From: an uncultured Oscillospiraceae bacterium
GTDB lineage: Bacteria; Bacillota; Clostridia; Oscillospirales; Oscillospiraceae
Direction: 5' to 3'
Length of the DNA: 13,035 nucleotides
Assembly: GCA_900752285.1 (NCBI GenBank)
Contig: CAADUW010000269.1
Span: forward strand, 1-13,035
In this document: piece by piece, positions 12,874-13,035 of the stretch
Layout: the number at the start of each line of letters is the position of its first letter
Position numbering within the stretch: position 1 is the first letter of the stretch
The notes under the pieces: generated by a model
Told to the model about the DNA's origin: nothing
Seen by the model: only the letters and a program-made list of their open reading frames with translations
The model's database searches: none
Translations under genes and position numbers: made by a program

Positions 12874-12890
12874 TTGAGTGCTACACTCAA
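12874..12890. promoter_or_regulatory. 7-bp dyad just before the response regulator ribosome-binding site
   Basis: TTGAGTG (12874-12880), CTA and CACTCAA (12884-12890) form a perfect inverted repeat that ends 5 bp before AGGAGG (12896-12901). It could be an operator or a small leader hairpin acting on translation. Confidence 0.5.
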
Positions 12891-12909
12891 TTATTAGGAG
12901 GTGCGTAAA

Positions 12910-13035
12910 GTGGAATCAAAAATACTGATTGCTGATGATGAAAGCGACATTGTTTCTATGCTCGGCAGCTTTTTTGAAAGCAAGGGCTTTCGTGTCCTGC
13001 CCGCTTTCAATGGTGCAGAAGCACTAAAGCAAGTG
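12910..13035 (+). CDS. Response regulator receiver domain, VanR-like (5' part only)
   Basis: GTG 12910, 8 nt after AGGAGG (12896-12901), opens MESKILIADDESDIVSMLGS and continues FFESKGFRVLPAFNGAEALKQV to the window edge (42 codons). ILIADDE with the acidic pair Asp9-Asp10, followed by the amphipathic first helix and the second strand, is the start of a CheY-like receiver domain. It resembles OmpR/VanR-type regulators carried by Tn1549-like elements. The phospho-acceptor Asp and the DNA-binding domain lie outside the window. The region is AT-rich compared with the transfer genes, so this is probably the first gene of a separately acquired module, such as a two-component system with a transporter or resistance cargo. 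The sensor kinase and target are not visible. Confidence 0.82.
   Translation, partial: MESKILIADDESDIVSMLGSFFESKGFRVLPAFNGAEALKQV

Noticed and set aside
1..13035. tRNA, rRNA or insertion sequence genes
   Set aside because: No tRNA-like cloverleaf, rRNA segment, transposase or integrase sequence was recognised by reading both strands.

Overview
The window is part of the transfer and mobilisation region of an integrative and conjugative element of the Tn1549 / C. difficile CTn4 type, probably in a high-GC gut Clostridia host such as Oscillospiraceae. The evidence is a run of same-strand genes recognisable as the families named after the CTn4 loci: Maff2, CD1112 TrbL/VirB6-like, PrgI, CD1110 VirB4-like, CD1108 NlpC/P60, DUF4315, CD1107/DUF4366, Cys-rich VLP, MobC, CD1845 and a MOBP relaxase. 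Shine-Dalgarno sequences are strong AGGAGG types, as in Gram-positive bacteria. The coupling protein (VirD4-like) and the integrase module are not in the window.

Layout. 1-185: the 3' end of a maff2 gene whose 5' part is missing or replaced by unrelated sequence carrying a strong hairpin. 197-9687: a tightly packed, mostly overlapping series with the membrane channel protein, a small protein, two solitary DNA methyltransferases, PrgI, VirB4, a cell-wall hydrolase, a coiled-coil protein, a Cys-containing surface protein, two small Cys-rich proteins and an accessory protein. 9699-12150: the mobilisation part, with a 54-aa protein, MobC, a small membrane protein behind its own promoter, an intrinsic terminator, and the relaxase. 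12151-12338: a cluster of hairpins. 12339-12698: a convergent XRE-type repressor on the minus strand. 12699-13035: an AT-rich regulatory region and the first 42 codons of a VanR-like response regulator. A hand count gives 18 G/C of 60 at 12841-12900 against 37 of 60 at 8461-8520, so this end looks like a module of different origin.

How the genes fit together. MobC and the relaxase should nick and load the DNA at an oriT not identified here. TrbL-like, PrgI, VirB4 and the NlpC/P60 protein form the core of the type IV secretion channel and its wall-opening enzyme. The methyltransferases may protect incoming DNA from host restriction. The XRE protein and the response regulator are the likely control points.

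Two features stand out. First, a 23-bp dyad (10-bp arms, 3-nt centre) occurs eight times, each copy at a different gene junction: either intergenic or inside the first or last codons of a gene (the copy in the NlpC/P60 gene lies about 45 codons in). It is open in all six frames, and several copies extend into longer hairpins with unrelated flanks. Second, several genes, including the relaxase and PrgI genes, appear to start at ATT or ATC codons behind good Shine-Dalgarno sequences.
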